NCBI RefSeq assembly: GCF_001183985.1 | Contig: NZ_LFZW01000001.1 | Location: 2,628,245 to 2,692,244, forward strand | From: Peribacillus loiseleuriae | GTDB taxonomy: Bacteria; Bacillota; Bacilli; Bacillales; DSM-1321 | Reading direction: 5' to 3' | Length of the DNA: 64,000 nt | Shown: positions 38,938-48,316 of the stretch, piece after piece | Position numbering within the stretch: position 1 is the first letter of the stretch | Layout: each line of letters starts with the position of its first letter | The notes under the pieces: generated by a model | Databases searched by the model: none | What the model saw: the letters and a program-made list of their open reading frames with translations, nothing else | Told to the model about the DNA's origin: nothing | Translations under genes and position numbers: made by a program

Positions 38938-39699
38938 TCAACTAGATAAGACTTTATGTGAATCACTGGGTAGCCAATTTTCAGTTGCTCGTTCAATAAC
39001 AATCTCTTCAAATATATGATGTCTGCTCAATGGGCCTATGTTTAACAGTTGCTTTCCTTCTTTAATCCGCTTTATCACTTCGCGTTCTATTTCTGAACTA
39101 AGAAGGCCGGAAAATAATAAATAAGGAAGAACGATCACTCTTCCACCCGCATTTTTCAATACGGTATCCATCCCGCTCTTCAGTCTTGGCTCAGCCGCTG
39201 CCAAATAACAAACAGATACATGCTGAATCCCAAGTCTTTTCCTCATCCCTCCTGCAATCATTGAAAAATCTGCCTGGATTTGCGGATCACCGCTCCCCCT
39301 TCCGACAATCAAAAGTCGATCTTTTTGCTGAAGGTCACCTGCAGTTCCCCTAACAAGCTCGGCTGCAGCATCAAGAATCTTCTCCTGCACACCAAATGGA
39401 TCCTCTACCAGTATCTGAATAAGAGGAAATCTGGCATGCAAAGAGGACAAGGTCTGAGGAATATCCTGTTTAATATGCCCCGCTGCAAGCAGGAAAAGAG
39501 GAATAACGGAAATGATCGTCGCCCCCCTTTCCACACATCGCTTAAAACCCTCATCCATTAGTGGTTCTGTCAGCTCAAGGAAACTAATTTCTTGAATGGG
39601 AATATCGACCCGATTCATTACTTGTTCAACAAATTTTCGTGCTTCATTAGCCCCCTTTTTGGAACGTGTGCCGTGGGCAATATAAAGAATTGCTCTCAT
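38938..39699 (-). CDS. sirB: Sirohydrochlorin ferrochelatase (YlnE/SirB-like)
   Basis: A 253-residue CbiX/SirB-type chelatase that inserts iron into sirohydrochlorin, the last step to siroheme needed by CysI. Seen: ILYIAHGTRSKKGANEA (active-site His10) and the second half VGRGSGDPQ and VLPYLLFSGLL. Two CbiX halves, as in SirB. Cytoplasmic. It follows ylnD (sumT) on the same strand, gap 123 bases. The remaining dehydrogenation step is supplied by the ylnF-like gene at 44780. Confidence 0.92.
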   Translation of the reverse strand: MRAILYIAHGTRSKKGANEARKFVEQVMNRVDIPIQEISFLELTEPLMDEGFKRCVERGATIISVIPLFLLAAGHIKQDIPQTLSSLHARFPLIQILVEDPFGVQEKILDAAAELVRGTAGDLQQKDRLLIVGRGSGDPQIQADFSMIAGGMRKRLGIQHVSVCYLAAAEPRLKSGMDTVLKNAGGRVIVLPYLLFSGLLSSEIEREVIKRIKEGKQLLNIGPLSRHHIFEEIVIERATENWLPSDSHKVLSS

Positions 39700-39822
39700 C
39701 TCATCCTCCTTCCTGCCTTTACCCCACTCTTAACGGGCAGCCAACCATGAAGCAAGACTTCACCAATTATGATGAAAATAGCTATTTTAATGGCAGTAAG
39801 CTCCCACTGATAGAAACTTTCT

Positions 39823-40599
39823 TTATCCATGGATGACAGGTGTTTTTGACTTGATTTCTTCCTGGAACCAGTTTAATTTTTGATGTAAATGAACGACCTC
39901 ACCGATCACAATCATACTAGGGTTTGAAATTTCTGCTTTCTTAACTAGCTCTTCAATCGTTCCAAGGGTTCCGACCACAGTCCTCTGTTCGCTAAGAGTC
40001 CCCCAATTAATCAGTGCAATAGGCGTTTGCCTCGATTTGCCGTTTTCGATTAAATTTTTAATAATTATCGGAAGCTGCGATACTCCCATATAAATACAAA
40101 TAGTGTCTACTCCATTAGCAAGATGTGACCATTTGTGTTCCGCTGCTTGATCACCAACTTGATGACCAGTAATAAAAACAAAGCTTTTGCTCAATTGTCG
40201 ATGGGTCACAGGAATGCCTGCATATGCAGCAGCAGCAATACCTGCTGTGATACCAGGAACAATTTCAAAAGGAATGACGTGCTTTGCACAGCTTTCTGCT
40301 TCTTCACCTCCCCGTCCGAAAACGAAAGGATCGCCACCCTTTAATCGGACAACCTGATAGCCCTTTTTTGCATACTTCACGATGAAATGATTAATCGTTT
40401 CCTGCTTCATCGTATGGTAATGAGGAAGCTTGCCACAATAAACAAGCTGTGCCCCGTCCTTTGCATACTGCAAGAGCTCCGGATTTACGAGACGATCATA
40501 AAGAATGACATCTGCTTCTTTCAGGCATCTCAATCCCTTTACCGTTATCAAGTCTGGATCCCCAGGACCTGCTCCTACTAAATAGACCTTGCCTATCAT
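39823..40599 (-). CDS. sumT: Uroporphyrinogen-III C-methyltransferase (YlnD)
   Basis: A 258-residue SUMT that methylates uroporphyrinogen III twice from SAM to give precorrin-2. Signature motifs: VYLVGAGPGDPDLITVKG at the start, RLKGGDPFVFGRGGEEA near 85, and GITAGIAAAAYAGIPVTHR near 120. First dedicated step of siroheme synthesis here. It lies 47 bases after cysC in the operon; in B. subtilis ylnD has the same place. Confidence 0.94.
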   Translation of the reverse strand: MIGKVYLVGAGPGDPDLITVKGLRCLKEADVILYDRLVNPELLQYAKDGAQLVYCGKLPHYHTMKQETINHFIVKYAKKGYQVVRLKGGDPFVFGRGGEEAESCAKHVIPFEIVPGITAGIAAAAYAGIPVTHRQLSKSFVFITGHQVGDQAAEHKWSHLANGVDTICIYMGVSQLPIIIKNLIENGKSRQTPIALINWGTLSEQRTVVGTLGTIEELVKKAEISNPSMIVIGEVVHLHQKLNWFQEEIKSKTPVIHG

Positions 40600-40646
40600 T
40601 GCATTACCACCCTTTCTTTATTTTCGTAAAATTTTTATGGTAAATC

Positions 40647-41246
40647 CTAAATAATGAAACGTTCTCGAAGTTTGGAAAAAATTTTCTGCACCGCTTCGTC
40701 AACCGATAATAGGTGGGACTGAATAATGATTTCTGGATGCTGCGGTCTCTCATATGGAGAATCTATCCCGGTAAAATCCTTTATTTCCCCTCTTCGTGCT
40801 TTGGCATAAAGCTGCTTTGGATCACGAACTTCACATGTTTCAATTGGACATTCAACAAAAACTTCAATGAATTCCCCTTCTTCAAAAAGAGAGCGAATAT
40901 GATCGCGATCGGTACGAAATGGAGAAATGAAAGCAGTTGTCACGATCTTTCCGCTATCGACAAAAAGCTTAGCCACTTCGCCAATCCGTCTTATGTTCTC
41001 GGTTCTGTCATCGTCAGAAAAGCCAAGATCCTGATTAAGTCCGTGGCGAATATTATCGCCATCCAGAACATACTCATTTATTCCTTGTTGGAATAATTTA
41101 CTTGAAACAGCATTTGCAATCGTAGATTTACCCGATCCTGAAAGGCCCGTAAACCATAAAACACAGCTTCCGTGACCGTTACTTGCTCGCCGGTCATTTT
41201 TTGTAACAGCAGCGTCGTGCCATGTAATATTTGTTGCTTTGGACAT
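40647..41246 (-). CDS. cysC: Adenylylsulfate kinase
   Basis: A 199-residue APS kinase that phosphorylates adenylyl sulfate to PAPS. P-loop WFTGLSGSGKSTIANAV near 30; DGDNIRHGLNQDLGFS; AFISPFRTDRDHIRSLF; and the lid region AKARRGEIKDFTGIDSPYE. Standard length. Starts 13 bases after the sat stop, and its ATG follows GGAGGGG. Makes the substrate of CysH. Confidence 0.95.
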   Translation of the reverse strand: MSKATNITWHDAAVTKNDRRASNGHGSCVLWFTGLSGSGKSTIANAVSSKLFQQGINEYVLDGDNIRHGLNQDLGFSDDDRTENIRRIGEVAKLFVDSGKIVTTAFISPFRTDRDHIRSLFEEGEFIEVFVECPIETCEVRDPKQLYAKARRGEIKDFTGIDSPYERPQHPEIIIQSHLLSVDEAVQKIFSKLRERFII

Positions 41247-41259
41247 GTTTTCCCCCTCC

Positions 41260-42408
41260 TTATACCTCTACATGATCCTTTAATCCATCGATGAGCACTT
41301 CCACAACCTCTTTCCGGCTAAAGGTGGAAGGCGGGGTCACACCAGAGCGAAGCATTTCTCTTACTTTTGTTCCCGAAAGGATGACTCTGTCCTCTATATT
41401 GTGAGGGCACGTTTTATCTGAGGCCATTCCCTCACATTTATTGCAATAAAAGCTATGTTCAAAGAATAATGGTTTAATCCCTAATTCTTGTTCTGAAAAA
41501 TTGCCGAATATTTTCTGTGCATCATATGTTCCATAATAATTACCTACACCCGCATGATCGCGACCAACAATAAAATGAGTACAACCAAAATTTTTGCGGG
41601 CAATGGCATGGAAAATAGCTTCTCTCGGTCCGGCATATCTCATTGCCGCTGGATACACCCCAAGCTGGACACGATCTTTTGGATAGTAATTTTCAAGCAG
41701 GGTGCGGTAGCTTTTTAAACGTATATCAGCTGGAATGTCATCAGACTTCGTTTCTCCTACAAGTGGATGAACAAACAGCCCATCAACCGTTTCTAGTGCA
41801 GCCTTTTGAATGTATTCATGTGCTCGGTGAATCGGATTGCGCGTTTGAAACCCCACTACTGTTTTCCAACCATTTTTTTCAAAAAGAGCCCGGGTTTTCT
41901 TCGGTTCAAACCATACATCCCTAAATATCCCTTTTTCTGGCTTATTAATTAATGTAATATCCCCAGCGACATAAACCCTCCCTCTATCAAATAGTCGCTT
42001 CACACCCGGATGGGCAAGCTCCTGCGTTTGATAAACGAAAAGTGCTTCCTTATTTAAATCGGGTTCATACCATTCGGAAATTTTTATCACACCATAAACC
42101 TCTTCACTAAAAACAAGCTTAACTTCCTCGTCTTTTTTAAGTGTTTCTGCAAATTCATAAGATACAGGGAGTGTGACTGGTATGGACCAAATGGTGTTGT
42201 TCGCAAGGCGCATATTGGCTACAACAGATTCATAGTCTTCTTTTCCAAGAAAACCCGTTAAGGGACTGAATACGCCAACACCGATAAGCTCTAGATCACT
42301 TAAAGCTACCGCATCAATTTCAATTTCTTTATCGATATGGGAAAAATCAAAGTCTGGATGAAATGCTTGTATTAATGTTCCTCCATGTGGTTTTGGCAAA
42401 AATGACAT
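41260..42408 (-). CDS. sat: Sulfate adenylyltransferase
   Basis: A 382-residue ATP sulfurylase (not the CysDN type) that makes APS from ATP and sulfate. Seen: [19 protein letters not shown] (nucleotide-binding QxRNPxHRAHE), [30 protein letters not shown], and a zinc-type cluster [16 protein letters not shown] near the C-terminus. Start 42408 gives [14 protein letters not shown]; two earlier ATGs are possible, but the family begins near the PHGGTL motif. Confidence 0.95.
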   Translation of the reverse strand: MSFLPKPHGGTLIQAFHPDFDFSHIDKEIEIDAVALSDLELIGVGVFSPLTGFLGKEDYESVVANMRLANNTIWSIPVTLPVSYEFAETLKKDEEVKLVFSEEVYGVIKISEWYEPDLNKEALFVYQTQELAHPGVKRLFDRGRVYVAGDITLINKPEKGIFRDVWFEPKKTRALFEKNGWKTVVGFQTRNPIHRAHEYIQKAALETVDGLFVHPLVGETKSDDIPADIRLKSYRTLLENYYPKDRVQLGVYPAAMRYAGPREAIFHAIARKNFGCTHFIVGRDHAGVGNYYGTYDAQKIFGNFSEQELGIKPLFFEHSFYCNKCEGMASDKTCPHNIEDRVILSGTKVREMLRSGVTPPSTFSRKEVVEVLIDGLKDHVEV

Positions 42409-42471
42409 TCGTATCATACCTTTCATTATTTTTTGTTTTCTACATTACTAAGTTATAAGATAGATATATTG

Positions 42472-43533
42472 CTATTCTTTTAAAGGTGAAGGATGGATCA
42501 CTGCCTTCTTCCGTTTCATTAATGACAGAACTCCAAATACAGAAATCAAGACGCCTGCCATCACAATGACTGAGTAAAAATTTTGTTCTATAAGCAGCTG
42601 GATAAGCGTGTAGGATAAAACCATAGATAGAACAGGTGATACGATCCAAACGGTGAGCAATTGAACAACTATTTCCTTTTTCAATACTGCTTTTCCTTGG
42701 TTTGCAAAACCAATTCCTATAATGGAAGAGGTCGTTATTTGTGTGAGCGGCACAGGAATACCGAAAAATGATGCGATTGTGACAATGCTTGCACCTGTTC
42801 CTGAAATAACACAGCCCTCCTCAAGTTTTAAATCCGTAATCTTTTTGCCGTTTGTTTCTAACACTCGCTGCCCAAGCAGAATGACACCTAATGCAACTGA
42901 TAGCCCGCCCCAAAATATCCCGCTTTCTGTAGAAAGAATGCCTGCACCCACAAGTGGTCCAACAGCATTCGCTACATTGTTCATCCCTGCTGAAAATGCT
43001 TCAAATAAGCCCATAAATACAACTAAAATCGTTAGAATTGGAATAGCTTTAGGTACTTTCATGATCCGTTTAAGGATTGTACTTTTTAATAGATAACTAG
43101 CTAGGACTGCAATCAAAAATGCAGCGAGCGGTGTAATTAGCCAGAAGCTCATAATCCAGAGAAGATTCCATACATAAACAGACTGATATACAATTCCTGC
43201 ACCTATGATTGATCCTACTGCGACTTCACTCGTTGAAAGCGGAATACCAAAGATATTGGCCAAAAATAATGATAAAGCCGCAGAAGCTAAAACGATTAAA
43301 GCAATTGGAACTGTGAACGTGGCCGATGGGACAATTCCACTCCCAATTGTCTTTACTACCTCCCCGCCGCCAAGCCAAGCACCTAAAAATACGGCGATGC
43401 TGCAAAACACTAGGGCCAGCCATTTTTTAATGACCCCTGAGCCATATGCAATTCCCATTGAAGCGGCCGCGCCGCTTCCACCTATATTCACAGCAAAAAA
43501 TAATCCAATAATAACTGCTAATATGGCTATCAC
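42472..43533 (-). CDS. cysP: Sulfate permease CysP (PiT family)
   Basis: A 353-residue membrane protein of the inorganic phosphate transporter (PiT) family with about ten to eleven segments. Its duplicated signature is partly visible as GMNNVANAVGPLVGAG and the earlier GGSGAAASMGIAYG. In B. subtilis the PiT-like CysP in this operon position is the sulfate transporter, so sulfate rather than phosphate is assigned from context. It lies between cysH and sat, 14 bases after cysH. Confidence 0.9.
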   Translation of the reverse strand: MIAILAVIIGLFFAVNIGGSGAAASMGIAYGSGVIKKWLALVFCSIAVFLGAWLGGGEVVKTIGSGIVPSATFTVPIALIVLASAALSLFLANIFGIPLSTSEVAVGSIIGAGIVYQSVYVWNLLWIMSFWLITPLAAFLIAVLASYLLKSTILKRIMKVPKAIPILTILVVFMGLFEAFSAGMNNVANAVGPLVGAGILSTESGIFWGGLSVALGVILLGQRVLETNGKKITDLKLEEGCVISGTGASIVTIASFFGIPVPLTQITTSSIIGIGFANQGKAVLKKEIVVQLLTVWIVSPVLSMVLSYTLIQLLIEQNFYSVIVMAGVLISVFGVLSLMKRKKAVIHPSPLKE

Positions 43534-43547
43534 TTTTCATGTCCTCC

Positions 43548-44264
43548 TCATCGGGTATGAAGACCGCACTCTGTCTTGCCGCTGCCACGCCATCGACCTG
43601 CACGTGAGTCGCCATCTATACCAACAGGCTGGGTACAAGGAATACAACCGACACTCGGGTACTTTTGGTCATGTAATTTGTTATATGGAAGATCTCTTTT
43701 TCGAATATGTTCCCAGATCTCGCTCCATGACCAATGGATGAGCGGGCAAATTTTTACGTTTTTGAACTTTTCGTCTTTATTAATGAATTCAGTATTGACT
43801 CTAGTAGGCGATTGTTCCCTGCGAAGTCCAGATATCCATGCTTGTTTTGTCGAAAGTACTTTTTGCAATGGCATTACTTTTCGAATGCGGCAGCATTCGT
43901 TAGGATCTCTTTTCCATAATGCAGTTCCAAATTGAGCTGCTTGTTCATCCAGTAGTAAGCTTGGCTCTTTTAGCTCGATTCTTAAGTTTGAAAAACGGGT
44001 TTTAATTTTTTCAATCACTTCATAAGTCTCTGGAAAATGTAAACCAGTATCTAAAAAAACAATATGGGCGTTTGGTTGACATTGTTGAATTAAATCTATT
44101 AAAACAACTGCTTCTGCCCCAAAGCTTGAGGCATAGACGATTTGCTCTTCCGAATAGGAACTGTATGCCCATTCAAGAACCTTCCTTGCCCCTTTTGTTT
44201 CATCGTTTATATTAAAACGATCTGAAACTTGAACCCAGTTTCTATATGTGACAGGAATCTCCAT
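43548..44264 (-). CDS. cysH: Phosphoadenylylsulfate (PAPS) reductase
   Basis: A 238-residue thiol-dependent reductase that makes sulfite from PAPS or APS. Seen: PP-loop-like VYASSFGAEAVVLIDL near 45, the 4Fe-4S ligands ECCRIRKV and GCIPCTQPV, which mark the iron-sulfur type able to use APS, and the C-terminal active-site KTECGLH. First enzyme gene of the operon. The ATG follows AAGGAGGTTT. A leader with a terminator lies upstream. Confidence 0.95.
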   Translation of the reverse strand: MEIPVTYRNWVQVSDRFNINDETKGARKVLEWAYSSYSEEQIVYASSFGAEAVVLIDLIQQCQPNAHIVFLDTGLHFPETYEVIEKIKTRFSNLRIELKEPSLLLDEQAAQFGTALWKRDPNECCRIRKVMPLQKVLSTKQAWISGLRREQSPTRVNTEFINKDEKFKNVKICPLIHWSWSEIWEHIRKRDLPYNKLHDQKYPSVGCIPCTQPVGIDGDSRAGRWRGSGKTECGLHTR

Positions 44265-44322
44265 TATTGGTAAACCTCCTTACAATTTATATAAGCGGAA
44301 TTATGAAGAATTAGGATATTGC

Positions 44323-44368
44323 AATAAAAAAAGGCAGTCTCCCACTTTTATAAAATGGAGGCCGCCTC
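44323..44368 (-). terminator. Terminator or attenuator in the cysH leader
   Basis: On the minus strand AGGCGGCCTCC pairs with GGGAGACTGCCT (mismatches inside) around an AT-rich loop, then TTTTTTT. It sits between the yezD-like frame and cysH, so it either ends the small gene's transcript or attenuates cysH. No SAM riboswitch consensus is visible upstream. Confidence 0.6.
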
Positions 44369-44380
44369 TAGTTTATCTAG

Positions 44381-44536
44381 TCAGCGAGTTTTATTTGATT
44401 GTAGACGAACCTTTTCATTTTTCTCGATTTGTACGATTTTTCCATCTTGAACAACAATTGTGATGGAGCCAAATTTTAAAGAAACTAGCATTTTATCAAG
44501 CTGAGAATACAGCTCTTCCTTCCCCCCGATAGTCAG
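44381..44536 (-). CDS. YezD-like small protein (DUF2292)
   Basis: An open frame containing ELYSQLDKMLVSLKFGSITI and VVQDGKIVQIEKNEKVRLQ, typical of the YezD/DUF2292 family of about 55 residues often next to sulfur genes. No ATG is available. Possible starts are CTG 44536 (nine bases after GGGGGG), ACG 44545 (perhaps a mutated ATG) or TTG 44557. I use CTG with low certainty about the start. It lies in the cysH leader on the same strand. Confidence 0.6.
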   Translation of the reverse strand: MTIGGKEELYSQLDKMLVSLKFGSITIVVQDGKIVQIEKNEKVRLQSNKTR

Positions 44537-44715
44537 CTGATTCGTCCCCCCTTTCAAAATATTTTATAAATGGGATAGGTAAGCCCCATATGTAGAATTA
44601 ATGACTAGAATAACCGTTATATCCCAGCTGATTGCAAGATTATTGTCTATTTTCCATAAACCGCTTCAATAATGTTGTTAATTATTTACATTAATAACAC
44701 TATACAGATAGGAAT

Positions 44716-44744
44716 AATTTAAATAAGATAATTGAATTTTTCAA
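44716..44744 (-). promoter_or_regulatory. Candidate promoter of the cysH operon
   Basis: On the minus strand TTGAAA (44739-44744), a 17-base spacer, TAAATT (44716-44721). It is followed by ATTCCTAT, which recalls part of the CymR operator of cysteine regulons. Weak matches; assigned from position. Confidence 0.35.
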
Positions 44745-44779
44745 TAAATAGTAATTAGGTCCTTCATTCTTTTAGGCAT

Positions 44780-45391
44780 TCAAAATCCTATTTTTTGAAG
44801 ATGCTTTAATATCTCCTCCTTAGCGGATTCATCTATACGATAACGTTCATCAATAATTTCTTCTAATAATTCATTTCTTTCTTCAGAGGTAATGTTCAGC
44901 TTTTTCAGCTTTCTTCGGCATTGATGCAAAAATTCTGAATAAGATTTCCAAGAGTGATCAAATTTTTTTTCTAACTCTTTTTTCAGCTTCCTTGTAAGCT
45001 TTGGACTCGAACCATTTGTTGTTACCGCTACTTGGAGATACCCTCTTTGAATTGTCGCGGGAAAAGAGACATTTCCTTCTTCAGATTCATCAACTACACA
45101 AACTAATTGATTAGGTGAGAGGAGATTCCCCAAGTCTTTATTAGCATTTCTGTCGTTTGTTGCGAGGATGGCAAGGAATGCATTCTCAAAGTCATTTGGT
45201 AGGGCCTTTCGATGAATGAAGATGTAATCCTTTTCTCGAGATAGCTCCAGAATTTCTTCGCAAAAATCAGGAGCTATAAAAGTAATTTCCGCTTTCTGAT
45301 CCGCTAAAGTCTTTGCTTTTCTAGCAGCAATCCTTCCACCACCGGCAATAACGACCTTTTTACCTGTCAAATTAATAATTAATGGCTGCAT
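44780..45391 (-). CDS. ylnF: Precorrin-2 dehydrogenase (YlnF-like siroheme synthase)
   Basis: A 203-residue Met8p/CysG N-terminal-type protein that oxidises precorrin-2 to sirohydrochlorin with NAD. Seen: the Rossmann motif VVIAGGGRIAARKAKTL, AILATNDRNAN, and the SFPATIQRGYLQVAVTTNGSSP signature near 110 (split by Asn). Together with YlnD and YlnE it completes siroheme synthesis. It lies upstream of the cysH promoter on the same strand instead of at the operon end as in B. subtilis. Confidence 0.92.
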   Translation of the reverse strand: MQPLIINLTGKKVVIAGGGRIAARKAKTLADQKAEITFIAPDFCEEILELSREKDYIFIHRKALPNDFENAFLAILATNDRNANKDLGNLLSPNQLVCVVDESEEGNVSFPATIQRGYLQVAVTTNGSSPKLTRKLKKELEKKFDHSWKSYSEFLHQCRRKLKKLNITSEERNELLEEIIDERYRIDESAKEEILKHLQKIGF

Positions 45392-45540
45392 AGCCCACTC
45401 CTATTTTTAAGTATTATCATAAGCGCCTTTAATGGAATAACCAGGAGTTCCTATTAGCTGTTACGGCCTAATAAGTTCTACTTAAAACTGTCGTTTATTC
45501 TACAGTTACTACACTTCTCGAATTTCGAATGTTTCATCAA

Positions 45541-45950
45541 TTATTTTTTCACAACGTGATATCTTTTTAAGACAACTTTTCCAAATTGATTAAATACACG
45601 GTCCATAAAGAACCCCATCAATCCGAGTAATATAAGACCGACAAAAATCCAATCGGTTTTGAAATACAACCGTGAATTCCAAATCATATAACCAATTCCT
45701 TCATTGGCAGCAACCATCTCAGCCCCGACAATGGCCATAAAAGACGATCCCATCGCAAGCTTTGCACCGGTGAAATTATAAGGAAGGGAAGCGGGAATAA
45801 TAACATGGAGCATAATTTTCCATTTTGATGCTCCCATGCTTCTCGCTGAGCGAATTTTATCTTCCTCAACAGCCTGCACACCAGTAATGGTGTTAATGGT
45901 GACAATAAAGAAGGTTGCATACATAATGAGGAAAATTTTAGATTGCTCTC
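45541..45950 (-). pseudogene. ABC transporter permease, C-terminal fragment (SsuC/TauC-like)
   Basis: Carries the EAA loop region of nitrate/sulfonate/taurine-type permeases (VEEDKIRSARSMGASKWKIML, PASLPYNFTGAKLAMGSSF) and the final membrane helices. The N-terminal half is missing: at about 45945 the frame runs into the end of a MarR-type gene. A deletion has probably fused the two. Related transporters import organosulfur compounds, which suits the neighbouring cys genes, but this one is broken. Confidence 0.75.
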
Positions 45951-46355
45951 CAATAATGTGATTGAATTATTTGATAAAAATGATTGAATTCTTTTGAAAA
46001 TCCGTCGAACAAAACAGAAATAGTAGTCACCCATATGTTGCTATTTCGATTTATAAAGTCCCGGCCATCATCAGTAATGTCCAGCCACACGATTCGTCTA
46101 TCTTCCTTATGACGTTTTCGAACAGCAAATCCTCTTTCTTCCAGCTTATCGCAAAGTGCAGTAATTGACCCCGAAGTGAAATCAAACTCTTCAGCCAAAT
46201 CTGTTAATCGTTGCTCACCATCTTGATTAATTTTTTAGAATCATGAACCCCGGCAACATAATGCCTTCAATATTGATTTTGTCGCGTTCCTTTACAAATT
46301 TGCGAAACAGACAATCTGCTACTTCCAATAACTCATCGTGATTAATCGTATCCAT
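45938..46355 (-). pseudogene. MarR-family regulator, frameshifted and truncated
   Basis: Reads MDTINHDELLEVADCLFRKF from an ATG at 46355 (GGAGGAG upstream), then after a one-base frameshift near 46220 continues QRLTDLAEEFDFTSGSITAL and RKRHKEDRRIVWLDITDDG, the MarR recognition helix and wing. The C-terminal dimerisation helix is joined to the ABC permease fragment. The regulator would have bound the palindrome at 46412-46430. Confidence 0.75.
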
Positions 46356-46411
46356 ATCTCCTCCATTCCAAGCCTTAAGCAGACAAAAAAGGCACCGAAC
46401 ACATTTCTGAA

Positions 46412-46430
46412 CATTCATAATACATGAATG
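46412..46430. promoter_or_regulatory. Candidate MarR-type operator
   Basis: CATTCAT, five bases, ATGAATG: a palindrome 57 bases upstream of the marR-like start. Position and symmetry fit autoregulation; not otherwise supported. Confidence 0.35.
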
Positions 46431-46775
46431 ATGAAATGTATAGGTGCCTTTGGTTGTCCAAACAGCTTATTTAAATTGTTTTAGTGTTAAATAATGACTG
46501 TTAAGAAAATTAATGTCAAAGTATTTAATATCCATACATTAACAATATAATTCCTATGTGTCAAGTGTGTATTGAAAATATATTTTTATTTTCTACCCTA
46601 TCTTCTCGTCAACAAATCCACAGTAGAAAAAATGTATCACTACTAATATAAGCAATCCTTCTTAAAGTAAACTTTCCGTATCTTAATTAAAAATCTCCAT
46701 AATCACTTCACACTTACCAATTTTCTTTAAAAGTGTTGTTCAATAATATGACCCGATCAGAACAAAATTAAAGTA
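46431..46775. other. Gap without recognisable genes
   Basis: AT-rich sequence between the MarR-like upstream region and the Tn3-type end. No coding frame or strong hairpin seen. Confidence 0.4.
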
Positions 46776-46813
46776 GGGGTATCGTCAGGAAAATGCAGAT
46801 TTACAACGCTAAG
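46776..46813 (+). mobile_element. Tn3-family 38-bp terminal inverted repeat
   Basis: Begins GGGGTATCGTCAGG and ends TTTACAACGCTAAG, 38 bases, the Tn1546/Tn3 family end. The outer GGGG faces left and a tnpA fragment lies just inside at 46850, as expected for these elements. Confidence 0.8.
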
Positions 46814-46849
46814 CCCATTTCCAAGACGATTCCCCCATTTTTAACAACG

Positions 46850-47490
46850 CTAAGAAAGTTTCAGTGGTCTTAGAGAATCTAATGAGACCACTTTCTCTGA
46901 ATTAAAATGGTATTCTCCTAGTAAATTGATATGTTCCCAGCCTAAAGGTGACATACGATGCAATAAGTCTTCATTAAAACAACCTGTCCGTTTTTGATAT
47001 TCAACTGCTTTTGTTAGATGTAGGGTATTCCAGATACTGATGGCATTGATAATTATGTTTAATGCACTGGCTCTTTGCAATTGATGCTGTATGGTTCGTT
47101 CCCTAAGCTCTCCTTGTTTTCCAAAGAAAATAGCTCTTGCCAGTCCATTCATAGCTTCTCCTTTATTCAATCCTTTTTGTATTTTTCTTCTTAATGATTC
47201 ATCCAAAATGTAATTCAAAATAAAGATCGTTTTTTCTATTCGGCCCATCTCACGTAAGGATGTAGTTAAGCTGTTTTGTCTTGAATAAGAACCTAGTTTC
47301 CCCATAATAAGGGATGCTGAAACTGTTTCTTCCCTTATAGAATGAGCTAATCGCAAAACATCCTCATAATTTTCTTTAATGACCTTTGTATCTATTTGTC
47401 CACGTAAAATGGTTTCTAGTTTTGGATACTCAATTGCTTTATCTATTGTAAATAATTTTGAGTCCGATAAATCTCTTTTCTTGAAGCAAA
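46850..47490 (-). pseudogene. Tn3-family transposase, C-terminal fragment
   Basis: The minus strand reads EYPKLETILRG, VLRLAHSIREETVSASLIM, MGRIEKTIFILNYILDE, NKGEAMNGLARAIFFGKQGE and ends with HINLLGEYHF, the C-terminal catalytic part of Tn3/Tn1546-type TnpA (NKGE.. and the final conserved Glu region). A frameshift occurs near 47485 and the remaining 750 or so residues are gone. The intact terminal repeat at 46776 lies 37 bases beyond its stop. Confidence 0.85.
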
Positions 47491-47514
47491 TTTAAATCCT
47501 AATAAATGGGTCAA

Positions 47515-47655
47515 TCCTCAAGGGGTTCCGAATCGTCCGTTTTTATCGATTATACATGATTTTATACATGGTTGATGAATCAACATTTTCAGCCTCTAAA
47601 GAAGCCTAGTAGTTGCATAAAAAAGGGGTGTTTTATGCAACTTCTTCTTTCACTA
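47515..47655. repeat. Structured 140-bp repeat, copy 1
   Basis: Similar to 62311-62454. Contains hairpins GTTGAT-ga-ATCAAC and GTTGCATAAAA-(8)-TTTTATGCAAC. Both copies run directly into a palindromic cassette-like repeat at the right side. Confidence 0.55.
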
Positions 47656-47673
47656 AAGTACTTGTTAGTTCAA
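47648..47673 (+). repeat. Dispersed palindromic repeat
   Basis: TTTCACTAA, loop AGTACTTG, TTAGTTCAA. It lies 7 bases beyond the 3' end of the small gene at 47681. Confidence 0.6.
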
Positions 47674-47680
47674 CAATGGG

Positions 47681-48001
47681 TCATTGAGGCATTTCAAATT
47701 CAAATCGACCTTTGAAAATTTTTAATTGGTTTTTGACACCTTCTAATTCCACATAGGATGTATGTACGTATTGAATAATTTGTTCATCGTTCATCTGGGC
47801 ATTAATAAGATTACGAATTATGCTGTATCTTTCGTTAACTGCTCCTGTTGCTTTTCCTGATTTATAGTCGTCATCCCATTATTTGTCATAGCACTTTACA
47901 CATTGTAAACATTCTTCACGACCTTCCTTGATGAATCCACTTTGAAACACAAAGACAAGTACAGATAAAGACATCACCATTATTTTTTTGTAAGAATACA
48001 T
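47681..48001 (-). pseudogene. Small secreted protein gene with in-frame stop
   Basis: From ATG 48001 the frame reads MYSYKKIMVMSLSVLVFVF (signal-peptide-like), then GREECLQCVKCYDK, a TAA, and continues in the same frame WDDDYKSGKATGAVNERYSI to a final TGA at 47681. The unbroken frame on both sides of the TAA argues for a 106-residue gene with one nonsense change. Cys-x2-Cys-x2-Cys suggests metal or disulfide use. Flanked by palindromic repeats. No family known to me. Confidence 0.5.
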
Positions 48002-48102
48002 TTAATCGCTCCTGTTGCTACGCAATCTGGGTCATATCGGCATTAATGAACCAATTGACTTGTTCATATATCTCTTCCACCCATTATTTTCTCTACATCT
48101 TT

Positions 48103-48128
48103 CTTCAAATAATCTGCCCGTCAGTTGA
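48103..48128 (+). repeat. Dispersed palindromic repeat
   Basis: TTCAAATAA, loop TCTGCCCG, TCAGTTGAA. Followed 14 bases later by the 30-bp palindrome. Confidence 0.55.
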
Positions 48129-48142
48129 AGTAAGTTTTTTTG

Positions 48143-48172
48143 AATGTATGATTTAGTATATTTTCGTACATT
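48143..48172. repeat. 30-bp palindrome, copy 3 of 4
   Basis: AATGTATGATTT at the left and TTTTCGTACATT at the right. It lies 78 bases before the start of a tyrosine recombinase gene. A second inverted motif (TATCATAC, seven bases, GTACGATA) follows near 48208-48230. Confidence 0.55.
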
Positions 48173-48316
48173 CATTTCCTTGATATCACTGGGTATTTTT
48201 GATAAACTACCATTATCATACGTTTAATGTACGATATCGGCGGAAAAACATGAAAGAAAAGAACGTGCAGCCGTTGCGAACGGCCAAAGAAATCGAGGAT
48301 ATGAAATGGGCGCTAC

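Noticed and set aside
44537..44780. SAM riboswitch upstream of the cysH operon, as in B. subtilis
   Set aside because: I looked for the S-box core (paired AGAGGTGGAGGGA and GATGAAACC blocks) and found none.
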